This document shows positions 30,862 through 45,060 of a stretch of 64,000 nucleotides of DNA, piece after piece (the stretch's first letter is position 1; each line of letters opens with the position of its first letter). This DNA is from Piscicola geometra (Eukaryota > Annelida > Clitellata > Hirudinida > Piscicolidae), in contig OX030956.1 of assembly GCA_943735955.1 (NCBI GenBank), positions 10,438,445-10,502,444 of the forward strand, in the 5' to 3' direction. Position numbers and translations under genes: made by a program. Below the pieces are notes generated by a model. The model saw nothing but the letters and a program-made list of their open reading frames with translations. It did no database searches and was not told the DNA's origin.

Positions 30862-32637
30862 TTAATGAGATGATTGTTGCTGTTTTCCATCACAGAGAAG
30901 ATGAAATCGAAGTTCTGTATTAGAAAGAGATACCCTCATATCATTCGAGGCATCCAATCTATTTCTATTTTTAGTCTTGATAGATACTAATGTAGAAAAC
31001 CCTTTTTCACATAAGTAGGTGGTCGAAAATGGAATCAGAGCTGCCATGGCTTTTTGAAATAAATTTTGGTATATTTTTTTCAGACTGCACCAAAACTCTG
31101 CCAATCCTTTGGAATTGAATTCAGCTCTTACCAACTCTTTTGATCGAAGATCAATTAATTCTTCCTTTATTTCTTCTTTATCAGCAACATTATCCAAGCC
31201 AATAATTAACGGATTTCGTGTCTAAAGATTGTTTTCCAAATTTTTAGTATCAAAATAACACTCAAATGATAGTTGGAGAGTTGTGATATGTTGTATAATT
31301 TCTTTTTTTATTTCAACAGGCATTGATTTGTTTCCACTGCTACTTATAACATCAGCTAGGTATGGAAAATTTGCAAGGTTTTCAGCTTCTACTCTTCTTT
31401 TGTACAATGAAAGCTTATTTAAAAATCCTACTAATTTTTCATTGGCGTCGATTATTGTCATTTCTGGTCCTTGCAAACAAAGATTAAATTCATTTAAGAG
31501 TGTGAACAGATCAGCTAAATATGCTTTATTAACTATGAAATCAGTCTTCTCAAAGTCACCTGCTAACGTTTTTTCTTTTTCTTGCAAAAATGAAGACACC
31601 TCATCTTTCAGGTCCATTAGTCTTGAAACTACCCTCCCTTTGCTTAACCACCTGACTTCTGTGTAATATAGCAAGACATCGTATTCAGAACCAAAATCTT
31701 GGCATAAAACTTTGAATAAACGATGGTTTACTGCTCTTGATCGTATAAAATTAACTATTTTGATCGCTGTAGACATGACAGACTGAAGCTTCGCTGGTAA
31801 TGTCTTCACAGCTAGAGCATGGCGATGGAGCATGCACTGAGTTACAAGTGTCTGTGGAGAATTAACTTTGATTAAGGCAGCCAATCCAGATTTGTTACCC
31901 AACATACTTGGTGCTCCATCAGTACAGACTGAATGTAATTTTGTCAACCAACTACATTCATTTCTTTCAAAGAAAGTTGCAAACATTTGAAAAACATCTG
32001 CAGCTTTACTAGTTGTCTGAAGTGGTTGGCAAAATAAAATTTATTCTTTAATTTTAAAATTAAATACATAACGAACATACACTAAAAGCTGGCAACACAT
32101 TGATACATCTGTGGTTTCATCAAGTTGCATACAAAAATTAAAAAGACTACTTTTCAGTTCTGACATAACTTGGTCCAAGATATCATTTGAAAGATCTGCT
32201 ATTCTGGAACAAATAACATTATTAGAAAGTGGAATTTTTTTCAACCTGGTTTCTTTCTTTTTTTCCACCATTTCAAGTGCACAGGGTTTTATTAGGGTTT
32301 CTCCAATTGTATGTGGTTTTCTTTTTTTGGTAATCAAATTGGCAACTTTGTAAGAGGCCTTAAGAAGTGGTTTCTTTGGTTGAGCAAATCCAACATTTTT
32401 TAATGTTCCAGTGGCTTGAAATCTAGCTCGCTTCAGTTTGAAGGTATCCAGGTTGTCGTTGACATTTCCAGGATGTTTGGTTTCTAAGTGGTGGCGTAAC
32501 TTTGCTGGTCTCATTCTATCATTACAATATACTGCTCCGCATAAGAAACATTGTGGCTTTTCAGTGCCATCTTTTTCAGTAATAGTCGTGAATCCAAACG
32601 CAACGTAGGTTTCGTCATAGCAAAGTTTTTTCGACAT
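30862..32637 (-). pseudogene. hAT transposase, ZBED5-like, with two nonsense codons
   Basis: About 592 codons in one frame from ATG 32637 (MSKKLCYDETY). The N-terminal BED-type zinc finger shows CFLCG and RHHLETKHP near residues 28-55. The catalytic core has QLDETTDVSMC, then VCTDGAPSML and LHRHALAVKTLP, and YTEVRWLSKGRV. The C-terminal dimerisation region reads PFSTTYLCEKGFSTLVSIKT, and the protein ends CDGKQQQSSH as family members do. Only two in-frame stops break it: TAA at 32041-32043 and TAG near 31222. No frameshift is seen. A recent relic, closest in layout to ZBED5/Charlie-group hAT proteins. BED binds the element ends; the core cuts and pastes DNA. Confidence 0.9.
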
Positions 32638-33079
32638 TATTGAAAACTGAAAATGATAAAAAAACACATATTTTAAAAAGAACTGAAATATAAAAAAAAT
32701 CACAAATATAAATTACCAGTTATGGTAGAAACAGCAGACCAAATTTTTTAGTTAATTTATTCAATTAATTGTCTTATTTTATTAATTTTATTGAAAAAGA
32801 AACTCATGCAGGGTATCTGAAAAAACGCGACAGAAAGAAAATGAGGGATTTATGAAAACATAAATGTGCAAATCATTATTCAAATAAATACAATATGGAA
32901 AGCCGTTACGCAAAAACAATTTTCATATAAGTATTCAAAAAATCGTTTTTAGCATGATTAAAATTTTGTGATTTAACAAAACTTTATAAAATTATATAAA
33001 TTTATAAAATGAATGTAAATAGAACACCTTAGTTGGTCTCTCTAAAAGATCATTTGGCTCCACCGGTTGGGAAACCCTG

Positions 33080-33852
33080 ATATATAGCAACATAGTTGTG
33101 CTAATGTACTCCAGCATTGGCCAGCTTTGGCCGGCATTGTAAATGTGTGCGGAGCTAATTAACATAGGCTTCGATCTGCCAGATGTGATCCAAATATTTA
33201 TAATAATTAATTTATCAAAAATTCATAATTTAAAAAACGAAGGATGAGAAATCCAACATGGATTGCAAGAATCCCAGACCGTATGCATCCGGTTAGGCTA
33301 CAGGAGCAATACACAAACTTTGTGACAAAGACGTCTTTATAAAAGGTTAAAAAGTACTTTTAGTTTATGTTACGCTAAATAATAGGAATTCTTTTTAAAT
33401 ATAATTTATTAGAAATAACGTAAAATTTTTTTAAATATAATTTATAATAAATAACGGAAATATTTATTAAATATAATTTATAATAAATAACGGGAATATT
33501 TAAAAAATATAACTCAAAATAAATAACGGGAATATTGTTAAAATATAATTCATAAAATGGTTAGCATTATAATTATAACTATTATAATTAGTGATTGATT
33601 GATTGACAGCATGGTGTTTATGCCAAATTCTCCCTGTTGACATGAACAAACACGTATGGACTAGATTATTTTAATCTTTCAGGTATTTTTACTGTAAGAA
33701 CGGACCTTTTCTTACAATTTAATATAAATTTTATCCGAGTTTTTTTTTAGAAATCTTTAATATAAAAAAATTGAATTCATAAATTATAAAAAATGCAAAT
33801 GTCACACATTATTTTCAAGCCAGTTACCCAAGCAAAAATTTAATCCACACGT
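33080..33852. other. intergenic, with AT-rich tandem repeat of about 46 bp at 33370-33555
   Basis: Four diverged units of about 46 bp with AAATATAATTTATAATAAAT and AACGGGAATAT. A short GTGATTGATTGATTG scrap at 33,590 is a retroelement tail remnant. Nothing else recognised. Confidence 0.6.
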
Positions 33853-34748
33853 TAGAGAACGACCGAAATTCGGTTCAGTTTCGGCGCCAAAATTGTCAAT
33901 TTACTTAGTTTCAACAATTTTTCGATTTCGGCCGAAACTTATTTTGTAATTTCGGCGTACTTTCGGGTTTGGCCTAAATGGATCTCATATTGGCCGAAAA
34001 ACCAAAATGTTTATTTTTATATTTAGTTTATCTGATATATCTGGGTATCCTCAATCGAACTCGAACTATTAAGTTTGGGTTCAATTCTCATCACTATTAG
34101 ATAGCTATTAGATATCGTAGTTGATTGATTTATGGGTGACATAAGAAAATTGTTCGAATAACATATACAAGCATCTGGACAACAACAACCATTGTATTGA
34201 AATTTAAGTTAATTGGCATACGTTCAATGATGATATTAAAAAAAACTTTTTTTAAATTTTTTTTATTTTTATTTGTTCGAAAATACTTATCTGCATCCCC
34301 AACAAGTGTGGCAAGCGAGAAACTATTTATTTCTGCAGGGCAAATCTACGCAGATCGTCACAACAACCTTCTTGGTGAAAATGTTGAAAAACTTTTATTT
34401 CTGGCTTACAATATTCGTTTCTTTGGATTTAATTATTAAACTGAAATTGTCATCGTTCAATACTGTTTTTTTGCTTTTAATAAACCTATGTAGACCATTT
34501 TTGTTGTTGAAAAACTTTTAATTTTTTGTTTAAAGTATACGTTTGTTTGCATTTACTTATTAAACTGACATTATCATCGTTAGATACTTTTTTTTTCATG
34601 AAAATTGGGAAAAATTTCGGTTTCGGTATTTTTCGAAAATCTGATATCAGTTTCGACTTAATTTCGGTTTCGGATGAAAATGGAATTTTAAATTTTGCTT
34701 TATTTTGGTTTCGGCCGAATTAAAAATATCATTTTCGGTCGGTCTCTA
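33853..34748 (+). mobile_element. hAT element, TAGAGACCGACC family, dimer domain retained
   Basis: Begins TAGAGAACGACCGAAATTCG and ends CGGTCGGTCTCTA. The plus strand near 34,290-34,415 encodes SPTSVASEKLFISAGQIYAD and GENVEKLLFLAYNIR, a hAT dimerisation domain. Subterminal TTTCGGCCGAAA motifs occur at both ends. No matching 8-bp duplication; one base separates it from the next hAT. Confidence 0.85.
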
Positions 34749-34749
34749 C

Positions 34750-36122
34750 TAGAGGTCGGACCGGGTACCCGCGAGAACGGGAATGAAAATTAATTTCGGT
34801 ACGGGAAAAGTCGGGAACCGGGAATAGGTTTTCGGGACGGGAACGGGAATCAATATTCAAACCGGGAAAGGGGAAAAGACGGGAACGGAAATCAACTTTT
34901 AAATCGGGAACGGGAAAAACGGGAATAAAAGTTATTGGGATTGGATTCTTTAACAATGATTTTTCAGCAAACTTCTAAGTATGGAAATCTTTATTTCATC
35001 GATACTCCGTACTTAAAATAAGTATTAAATGCAATAGAAATGTATAACGAAGCCACCATTGCCAATGTCGAAATCTCCAACACTACATTTGCAGTTGTTA
35101 TGATGAGTCCAAAGATTAGGGAGATTAGAAAAGCTGGGTGATGATGAAAACTTGTCAGACGAAATCAAATGGGCCAGTTATATTATTTTGATTTTATAAA
35201 TTAATACTTTGAATTTGAATGATTAATTTCCAAATGATTGCTCAGTTGATTATTTCGACAAAAGAAAAGATGCCCATTGATCTTATTCATATGACAGCAT
35301 GTCTGTTGCATCCCCAGTATGAAAGAATAATAGGAAAAAAGTTTGGGATAGAAGAGAAATAAATACCAAGACTTTCATTAGAGAAAATTTAATTCTATTT
35401 TGTACAGCCAGACCAAGCTGCAGTGCCGTTGAGAAAAAAAACAAATGATGGTTATTTAGACCTATTATGTTTGTTTTTATAAAGTAAAAATTATAATAAA
35501 ATTATTATATTATCAAATTATACGAATGATTTTATATTTGCAGTTGTGGAGAATAAGAATGTTGTCAAAAAACATATTTCTAACATTATTGAAGAATTAA
35601 TCATAATGAACGAAGAAAAAATTCAGAAGAGGATGAATTGTACAATATTCACAATTACGTCCCAAAAAAATTGACAATTATAAAGATGTTTTATTTTATT
35701 GGAATAAAATGAGCAATTTTAAAATACTACAAGAAGTAGCCAACATTTTTAGTATATCTGCAAGTTATATTCGCTGTAAACGGAATTTTTCAATATGTGG
35801 TCGTTTAACTTCAGACCCAAATCATCTCATTTGAAAGCCGAAACTCTTAACGGTTTAACCCGTGTGAAAAGCAATAAAGACTTGATTGAATAAATATTTG
35901 AAAGTTAAATCGTGTTTTTTTTATTTTATTAAAAGAAATATTCTCTGACTTTCAAATAATAAATTTTAAGAAATGTTAGAACTAGCAAGTTTGGGACCAG
36001 TGAAAACGGCAGCGAAAATGAATAAAAAAACAAAAAGCTTTCGGGAACGGGTCGGGACGGGAAAAAAAATTTCGGGAACGGGACGAGATCAGAAATGAAA
36101 AATCGTCCATGTCCGACCTCTA
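34750..36122 (+). mobile_element. hAT element, TIR TAGAGGTCGGAC, directly abutting the satellite
   Basis: Ends TAGAGGTCGGAC and GTCCGACCTCTA. Subterminal clusters of CGGGAACGGGA. The interior near 35,740-35,850 translates to YIRCKRNFSICGRLTSDPN, a hAT C-terminal remnant. Same family as 41738-43332 and 63074 onward. No target duplication: the left side touches another hAT and the right side touches the 15-bp array. Confidence 0.88.
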
Positions 36123-39100
36123 ATACAAATATCACTGATACAAATATTACTGATACAATTATCACTGATACAAATATCACTGATACAAATATCACTGATA
36201 CAAATATCACTGATACAAATATCACTGATACAAATATCACTGATACAAATATCACTGATACAAATATCACTGATACAAATATTACTGATACAATTATCAC
36301 TGATACAAATATCACTGATACAAATATTACTGATACAATTATCACTGATACAAATATCACTGATACAAATATCACTGATACAAATATCACAGATACAAAT
36401 ATCACTGATACAAATATCACTGATACAAATATCACTGATACAAATATCACTGATACAAATATCACTGATACAAATATCACTGATACAAATATCACTGATA
36501 CAAATATCACTGATACAAATATCACTGATACAAATATCACTGATACAAATATCACTGATACAAATATCACTGATACAAATATCACTGATACAAATATCAC
36601 TGATACAAATATCACTGATACAAATATCACTGATACAAATATCACTGATACAAATATCACTGATACAAATATCACTGATACAAATATCACTGATACAAAT
36701 ATCACTGATACAAATATCACTGATACAAATATCACTGATACAAATATCACTGATACAAATATCACTGATACAAATATCACTGATACAAATATCACTGATT
36801 CAAATATCACTGATACAAATATCACTGATACAAATATCAATGATACAAATATCACTGATACAAATATCACTGATACAAATATCAATGATACAAATATCAC
36901 TGATACAAATATCACTGATACAAATATCACTGATACAAATATCACTGATACAAATATCACTGATACAAATATCACTGATACAAATATCACTGATACAAAT
37001 ATCACTGATACAAATATCACTGATACAAATATCACTGATACAAATATCACTGATACAAATATCACTGATACAAATATCACTGATACAAATATCACTGATA
37101 CAAATATCACTGATACAAATATCACTGATACAAATATCACTGATACAAATATCACTGATACAAATATCACTGATACAAATATCACTGATACAAATATCAC
37201 TGATACAAATATCACTGATACAAATATCACTGATACAAATATCACTGATACAAATATCACTGATACAAATATCACTGATACAAATATCACTGATACAAAT
37301 ATCACTGATACAAATATCACTGATACAAATATCACTGATACAAATATCACTGATACAAATATCACTGATACAAATATCACTGATACAAATATCACTGATA
37401 CAAATATCACTGATACAAATATCACTGATACAAATATCACTGATACAAATATCACTGATACAAATATCACTGATACAAATATCACTGATACAAATATCAC
37501 TGATACAAATATCACTGATACAAATATCACTGATACAAATATCACTGATACAAATATCACTGATACAAATATCACTGATACAAATATCACTGATACAAAT
37601 ATCACTGATACAAATATCACTGATACAAATATCACTGATACAAATATCACTGATACAAATATCACTGATACAAATATCACTGATACAAATATCACTGATA
37701 CAAATATCACTGATACAAATATCACTGATACAAATATCACTGATACAAATATCACTGATACAAATATCACTGATACAAATATCACTGATACAAATATCAC
37801 TGATACAAATATCACTGATACAAATATCACTGATACAAATATCACTGATACAAATATCAATGATACAAATATCACTGATACAAATATCACTGATACAAAT
37901 ATCAATGATACAAATATCACTGATACAAATATCACTGATACAAATATCACTGATACAAATATCACTGATACAAATATCACTGATACAAATATCACTGATA
38001 CAAATATCACTGATACAAATATCACTGATACAAATATCACTGATACAAATATCACTGATACAAATATCACTGATACAAATATCACTGATACAAATATCAC
38101 TGATACAAATATCACTGATAAAAATATCACTGATATAAATATCACTGATACAAATATCACTGATACAAATATCACTGATACAAATATCACTGATACAAAT
38201 ATCACTGATACAAATATCACTGATACAAATATCACTGATACAAATATCACTGATACAAATATCACTGATACAAATATCACTGATACAAATATCACTGATA
38301 CAAATATCACTGATACAAATATCACTGATACAAATATCACTGATACAAATATCACTGATACAAATATCACTGATACAAATATCACTGATACAAATATCAC
38401 TGATACAAATATCACTGATACAAATATCACTGATACAAATATCACTGATACAAATATCACTGATACAAATATCACTGATACAAATATCACTGATACAAAT
38501 ATCACTGATACAAATATCACTGATACAAATATCACTGATACAAATATCACTGATACAAATATCACTGATACAAATATCACTGATACAAATATCACTGATA
38601 CAAATATCACTGATACAAATATCACTGATACAAATATCACTGATACAAATATCACTGATACAAATATCACTGATACAAATATCACTGATACAAATATCAC
38701 TGATACAAATATCACTGATACAAATATCACTGATACAAATATCACTGATACAAATATCACTGATACAAATATCACTGATACAAATATCACTGATACAAAT
38801 ATCACTGATACAAATATCACTGATACAAATATCACTGATACAAATATCACTGATACAAATATCACTGATACAAATATCACTGATACAAATATCACTGATA
38901 CAAATATCACTGATACAAATATCACTGATACAAATATCACTGATACAAATATCACTGATACAAATATCACTGATACAAATATCACTGATACAAATATCAC
39001 TGATACAAATATCACTGATACAAATATCACTGATACAAATATCACTGATACAAATATCACTGATACAAATATCACTGATACAAATATCACTGATACAAAT

Positions 39101-40337
39101 ATCACTGATACAAATATCACTGATACAAATATCACTGATACAAATATCACTGATACAAATATCACTGATACAAATATCACTGATACAAATATCACTGATA
39201 CAAATATCACTGATACAAATATCACTGATACAAATATCACTGATACAAATATCACTGATACAAATATCACTGATACAAATATCACTGATACAAATATCAC
39301 TGATACAAATATCACTGATACAAATATCACTGATACAAATATCACTGATACAAATATCACTGATACAAATATCACTGATACAAATATCACTGATACAAAT
39401 ATCACTGATACAAATATCACTGATACAAATATCACTGATACAAATATCACTGATACAAATATCACTGATACAAATATCACTGATACAAATATCACTGATA
39501 CAAATATCACTGATACAAATATCACTGATACAAATATCACTGATACAAATATCACTGATACAAATATCACTGATACAAATATCACTGATACAAATATCAC
39601 TGATACAAATATCACTGATACAAATATCACTGATACAAATATCACTGATACAAATATCACTGATACAAATATCACTGATACAAATATCACTGATACAAAT
39701 ATCACTGATACAAATATCACTGATACAAATATCACTGATACAAATATCACTGATACAAATATCACTGATACAAATATCACTGATACAAATATCACTGATA
39801 CAAATATCACTGATACAAATATCACTGATACAAATATCACTGATACAAATATCACTGATACAAATATCACTGATACAAATATCACTGATACAAATATCAC
39901 TGATACAAATATCACTGATACAAATATCACTGATACAAATATCACTGATACAAATATCACTGATACAAATATCACTGATACAAATATCACTGATACAAAT
40001 ATCACTGATACAAATATCACTGATACAAATATCACTGATACAAATATCACTGATACAAATATCACTGATACAAATATCACTGATACAAATATCACTGATA
40101 CAAATATCACTGATACAAATATCACTGATACAAATATCACTGATACAAATATCACTGATACAAATATCACTGATACAAATATCACTGATACAAATATCAC
40201 TGATACAAATATCACTGATACAAATATCACTGATACAAATATCACTGATACAAATATCACTGATACAAATATCACTGATACAAATATCACTGATACAAAT
40301 ATCACTGATACAAATATCACTGATACAAATATCACTG
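36123..40337. repeat. 15-bp satellite array 1, unit TGATACAAATATCAC
   Basis: About 281 head-to-tail copies. Each unit is partly palindromic (TGATA-CAAA-TATCA). Variants are rare: CAATTATC near the left end, CAATGATAC pairs at 36838/36883 and 37858/37903, and AAAAATATC/TATAAATATC near 38,120. From about 38,160 to the end no variant was seen. The period is a multiple of three and lacks stops in several frames, so the very long open frames on both strands (Asn-Ile-Thr-Asp-Thr and others) are not evidence of a gene. Confidence 0.98.
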
Positions 40338-40508
40338 ATACAAAAATTCAAATTCAAATGTGAGTTTTGTATAGCGCCCGGGCACGCAACTGAAGCGCCA
40401 CTCACACGACATAAGTCGTGAAACACCGCATCATATACACTAGGTAAATGATAGCTCACGGTTGGCTGAACAGGGATTCGAAACTGGCGACCTTTAAGTT
40501 GCAGGTCT
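40338..40508 (-). mobile_element. tRNA-derived SINE inserted in the satellite
   Basis: On the minus strand: GACCTGCAACTTAAAGGTCG (tRNA-like arm), AGTTTCGAATCCC (B-box-like), a body, then GGGCGCTATACAAAACTCAC and an ATTTGAATTTGAA tail. Satellite units flank it on both sides with a shared GATACAAA, the probable target duplication. The A-box end appears truncated. Confidence 0.75.
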
Positions 40509-40613
40509 AACGATACAAACATCACTGATACAAATATCATTGATACTCCCTTCTGTAGATGTTTCGAACAATTAGTCTTTGTGACAACTATAGATCATTC
40601 ACCAGGAAATCTG

Positions 40614-40616
40614 TTA

Positions 40617-40664
<48 letters not shown>
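40614..40664. repeat. (ATT)n microsatellite
   Basis: About 16 ATT units followed by a short CA-rich tract. Confidence 0.95.
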
Positions 40665-40665
<1 letters not shown>

Positions 40666-40902
40666 AGATACACACACACATACATATACAAGTATGAACA
40701 AATGGTGGACAATCTTAAATCTAATCGACTCAAAATCATTTATTAATTTATTAGTTCGATCTCTATAAATAAAATTTTGGCGAAAAAGTTGCTTATATCG
40801 TTTAGAATAATTGGAAATAGGTTTTTATTTTTGTCATTGTGCTTCCACAAAAACTCTGCTAGGTAGCTGTCCATCTGTTACCTAACAACTCCTCTTTGAA
40901 TC

Positions 40903-41450
<548 letters not shown>

Positions 41451-41631
41451 ATTTCTTATAGATTATGACGTAAAAACGGTAAGAAAATTGTGCTCTTTTT
41501 AAATTTTAAAATAGGTATAACTTTTTTCAACAAAAAAATTAAAATTTGGTTAACGTATTTAAAATCAGTAAATCAAAATATAAAATTTGAGCGTTTTAAT
41601 TTTTTGAAATGAAATTTTTTTTAAAATCGAT

Positions 41632-43600
41632 TGGGGTTGCTAGTCAAAGCTTGGTTCACTGCTAACAGCTTCTGTGATTCTCCCTACAATGATCTGTGGT
41701 TGCTGCAAATAACTGATGAGTTTCACTGTATTGATAGTAGAGGTCGGACCGGGTACCCGATCTTACCGGGTACCCGCGGGACTCCCGCGGGAACGGGAAT
41801 GAAAATTAATTTCGGGACGGGAAAAGTCGGGAACCGGGAATAGGTTTTCGGGACGGGAACGGGAACGGGAAATAACATTCAAATCGGGAACGGGAAAAGA
41901 CGGGAACGGAAATCAACTTTTAAATCGGGAACGGGAAAAACGGGAATAACAGTTATTGGGATTGGATTCTTTAACAATGATTTTTCAGCAAACTTCTAAG
42001 TATGGAAATCTTTATTTCATCGATACTCCGTACTTAAAATAAGTATTAAATGCAATAGAAATGTATAACGAAGCCACCAGTGCCGATGCGAAATCTCTAA
42101 CACTACATTTGAAGTTGTTATGATGAGTCCAAAGATTAGGGAGATTAGAACAAATGGGTGATGATGAACACTTTTCAGATGAAATCAAAATGGTCAGTTA
42201 TATTATTTTAATTTTATAAATTAAAACTTTGAATTTGAATGATTAATTTCCAAATGATTGCTCAGTTGATCATTTCGACAAAAGAAAAGATGCCATTGAT
42301 CTTATTCATATGACAGCATGTCTGTTGCATCCCCAGTATGAAAGAATAATAGGAAAAAAGTTTGGGATAGAAAAGAAATAAATACCAAGACTTTCATTAG
42401 AGAAAATTTAATTCTATTTTGTACAGCCAGACTAAGCTGCAGTGCCGTTGAGAAAAAACCAATGATGGTTATTTGGACCTATTATGTTTGTTTTTATAAC
42501 GTAAAAATTATAATAAAATTATTATACTATCAAATTATACGAATGATTTTATATTTGCAGTTGTGGAGAATAAGAATGTTGTCAAAAAACATATTTCTAA
42601 CATTATTGAAGAATTAATAGTAATGAACGAAGAAAAATATTCAGAAGAGATGAATTGTACAAATATTCACAATTACGTCCCAAAAAAATTGAAAAGTATA
42701 AAGATGTTTTATTTTATTGAAATAAAATGAGCAATTTTAAAATACTACAAGAAGTAGCCAAAATTTTGTTTAGTATATTTGCAAGTTATATTCGCTGTAA
42801 ACGGAATTTTTCAACATGTGGTCGTTTAACTTTAGACCCAAGATCACCTAATTTGAAAGCTAAAACTTTTGACGGTTTAACCCGTGTTAAAAGCAATAAA
42901 GATTTGATTGAATTACTCAAAAACAATGACTAACTTCAATACTTTCATTTCAATAAATATTTGAAATTTAAATCGTGTTTTTTTTTATTTCATTAAAAGA
43001 AATATTCTCTGACTTTCAAATAATAAATTTTAAGAAATGTTAGAACTAGCAAGTTTGGGACCAGTGAAAACGGCAGCGAAAATGATTTAAAAAATCAAAA
43101 AGCTTTCGGAAACGGGTCGGGAAGGGAAAAAAAATTTCGGGAACGGGACGGGACGGGAATCAAAATTCTGATGTCCCTCGGGAACGGGAGGGGACGGGAA
43201 AACAAATTTCGGGAACGGGACGGGACGGGAAACAAAATTCTGATGTCCCATCGGGAACGAGACGGGACGGGAAAACAAATTTCGGGAACGGGACGGGACC
43301 GGGAATGAAAAATCGTCCATGTCCGACCTCTAATTGATAGTCAGACTTCGAAACAAGGTTGGCGCTGAAGAGAAAAAATGTTTAGTAGGAGTTTTAAAAA
43401 ACACAAAAAAAAAATAGATTTCAGAAGACCAGATAAAAAAACCAAGAAGAAATTTATAGAAAAAAATTCGTTACCCAGAGTTCAAATACACCTGTTAACT
43501 GCTCTCAAACTCGCCATAGTTTTTTGTCTTCAGATCTAAATACGTGGGATAACTATCAAAAAGGGAAAATGATAGTTTTAGCAGTTCAAGTTTTGTACGA
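41632..43600 (+). pseudogene. unrecognised coding remnant split by a hAT
   Basis: When the hAT at 41738-43332 and one duplication copy are ignored, the plus strand reads KAWFTANSFCDSPYNDLWLL and ITDEFHCIDS into QTSKQGWR, a stop, then IDFRRPDKK, LPRVQIHLLTALKLAIVF and MIVLAVQVLYDMSNHQVYN with two stops. Composition looks like real protein, but the family was not recognised. It could be an old transposon or a host pseudogene. Confidence 0.4.
41738..43332 (+). mobile_element. hAT element, TIR TAGAGGTCGGAC, TSD ATTGATAG
   Basis: Perfect 12-bp terminal inverted repeats and perfect duplication ATTGATAG at 41730-41737 and 43333-43340. The plus strand near 42,727-42,930 encodes ILQEVAKILFSIFASYIRCK and RNFSTCGRLTLDPRSPN, a hAT C-terminal region. 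Subterminal GGGAACGGGA clusters at both ends. Non-autonomous relic. Confidence 0.96.
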
Positions 43601-45060
43601 CATGTCGAACCATCAAGTCTACAATGTAGACTGTGTACATACTAGGTTAGAGTTAAGGTAAGGGTTAATTTTAGGGTAAGAGTGAAGTTTAACATTAGGA
43701 TTATTTTTATGTACCATCATTAACAAAAAATTTCAATGGGTGAAATGCAATAAAAAAACAACCTTAATTATAATTAATAAAAAATTTAACATTTAATTGA
43801 TTAAAATATAAACTCAATTATTATATTTTCGTTCACCTTTATTCCTTTTAGTGCTGGACCCGTAGCCAGTGCTTTTCGGGATACTTTGGAAATTCTACTC
43901 GGAAGCATAGACATAGCAATATAAAAACAGCTGATGGCAATTTTTATATATTTCTTGAATCAGCTGATTGTTGGTTTCTAACAATAAAAAGAAGCGGCCA
44001 TGTTATTTTAGATTTCGGTAAACTATAGGAGGCGAGATATATCGTAAAATGAACAATAAATAAGACTTCTTTTACTTCTTTTTTTTACATATTTTTTAAA
44101 AAGTTATATGATAGTTCACGATATATATTTTGGAAAACTATCTTAGGCGAGATATATCGTAAAATTAACAATAAATTTTATTTAACAAATTTATTTGAAG
44201 AGCGCCTTTGTTCACTTAGTAAAGGGCGCTATACAAATCATTAGTGATTGATGGATTGATTGATAAATGAGGCTTCTTTACTTCTTTTACGAATAATTTT
44301 TTGAGTAATTAATAATAATTTTACTCAGTAATGTCAAATCTGGTATATATTTCGGCAAACTATCTGAGGCGAGTAATATCGTTAAATGAACAATAAATAA
44401 GGCTTCTTTACTTCTTTTATGTCATAAAATTTATGAATACTTTTTTGAGTAATTAATAATAATTTTACTCACTACTGTCAAATCTGTTCACATTGAAATT
44501 AAAATATTCACATAAAAATAATTCAAAAAATCTGCGTGGTTTTTAACTCTAAACTAAACTAATAGGAGAAAAAAATCTTATTAATTTAAAGTATTTTATT
44601 TTGCCTGTTAGCAATACCGTTTTATTACCATACAGCGATTTAAACATAGGAAATTTGTCTATATCAATCGTTAATCTCGTTTGCATAAATTATGAGTACG
44701 ATTTCCAAAGTAAACCGTGCTTTTCGTCAACATTTAAAAACCGATAAAAAAATTCTTTGAATCTTTTTAATTCGTTATTTTCACAAAATATGAAAGTTAA
44801 ATATTCACGTTAAATAACAATAATTATTACATTGGTTAAAATAAGTAGACTCAAAATATTTTATTTAAGGCTTAAATTTTAAGCAAAGCTATTTTTAAAA
44901 AAGCTTTGAGAAATATGCATTCAGTTTGTATTTCTTATCCAAACGCCAGTTTGAGAATGATGGCAGCCACATTGAAAGCTATCAAAGGAACTGTAGATTG
45001 ACAAATAAAAATATTTAGTTATAAACCAAAGATTTTACTGTCATTGTGAAATGCAAGACG
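43600..45060. other. repeat-derived intergenic DNA
   Basis: 43,925-44,020 matches the interior of the 7.44-kb foldback MITE (CAGCTGATGGCA). 44,020-44,470 holds about three tandem units of some 120-130 bp with GGCGAGATATATCGTAAAAT and CTTCTTTACTTCTTTTA. 44,590-44,720 repeats 24,480-24,600. The remainder to 45,060 is AT-rich with nothing recognised. Confidence 0.55.
44176..44266 (+). mobile_element. 3' fragment of the GATT-tailed retroelement
   Basis: Starts TTTATTTAACAAATTTATTT and ends GTAAAGGGCGCTATACAAAT plus a GATT tail, flanked by AATAAAT on the left and GATAAAT on the right. A severely 5'-truncated copy. Confidence 0.8.

Larger units (their letters stand above)
30176..33079 (-). mobile_element. 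autonomous-type hAT, ZBED5-like, TSD ATATATAG
   Basis: Terminal inverted repeats CAGTGTTTCCCAACC and (complemented) CAGGGTTTCCCAACC, flanked by perfect 8-bp duplications ATATATAG at 30168-30175 and 33080-33087. It encodes a full-length transposase frame on the minus strand (30862-32637). A LINE 3' fragment sits between the transposase stop and the left terminus. Length 2.9 kb, typical for the group. Confidence 0.96.
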
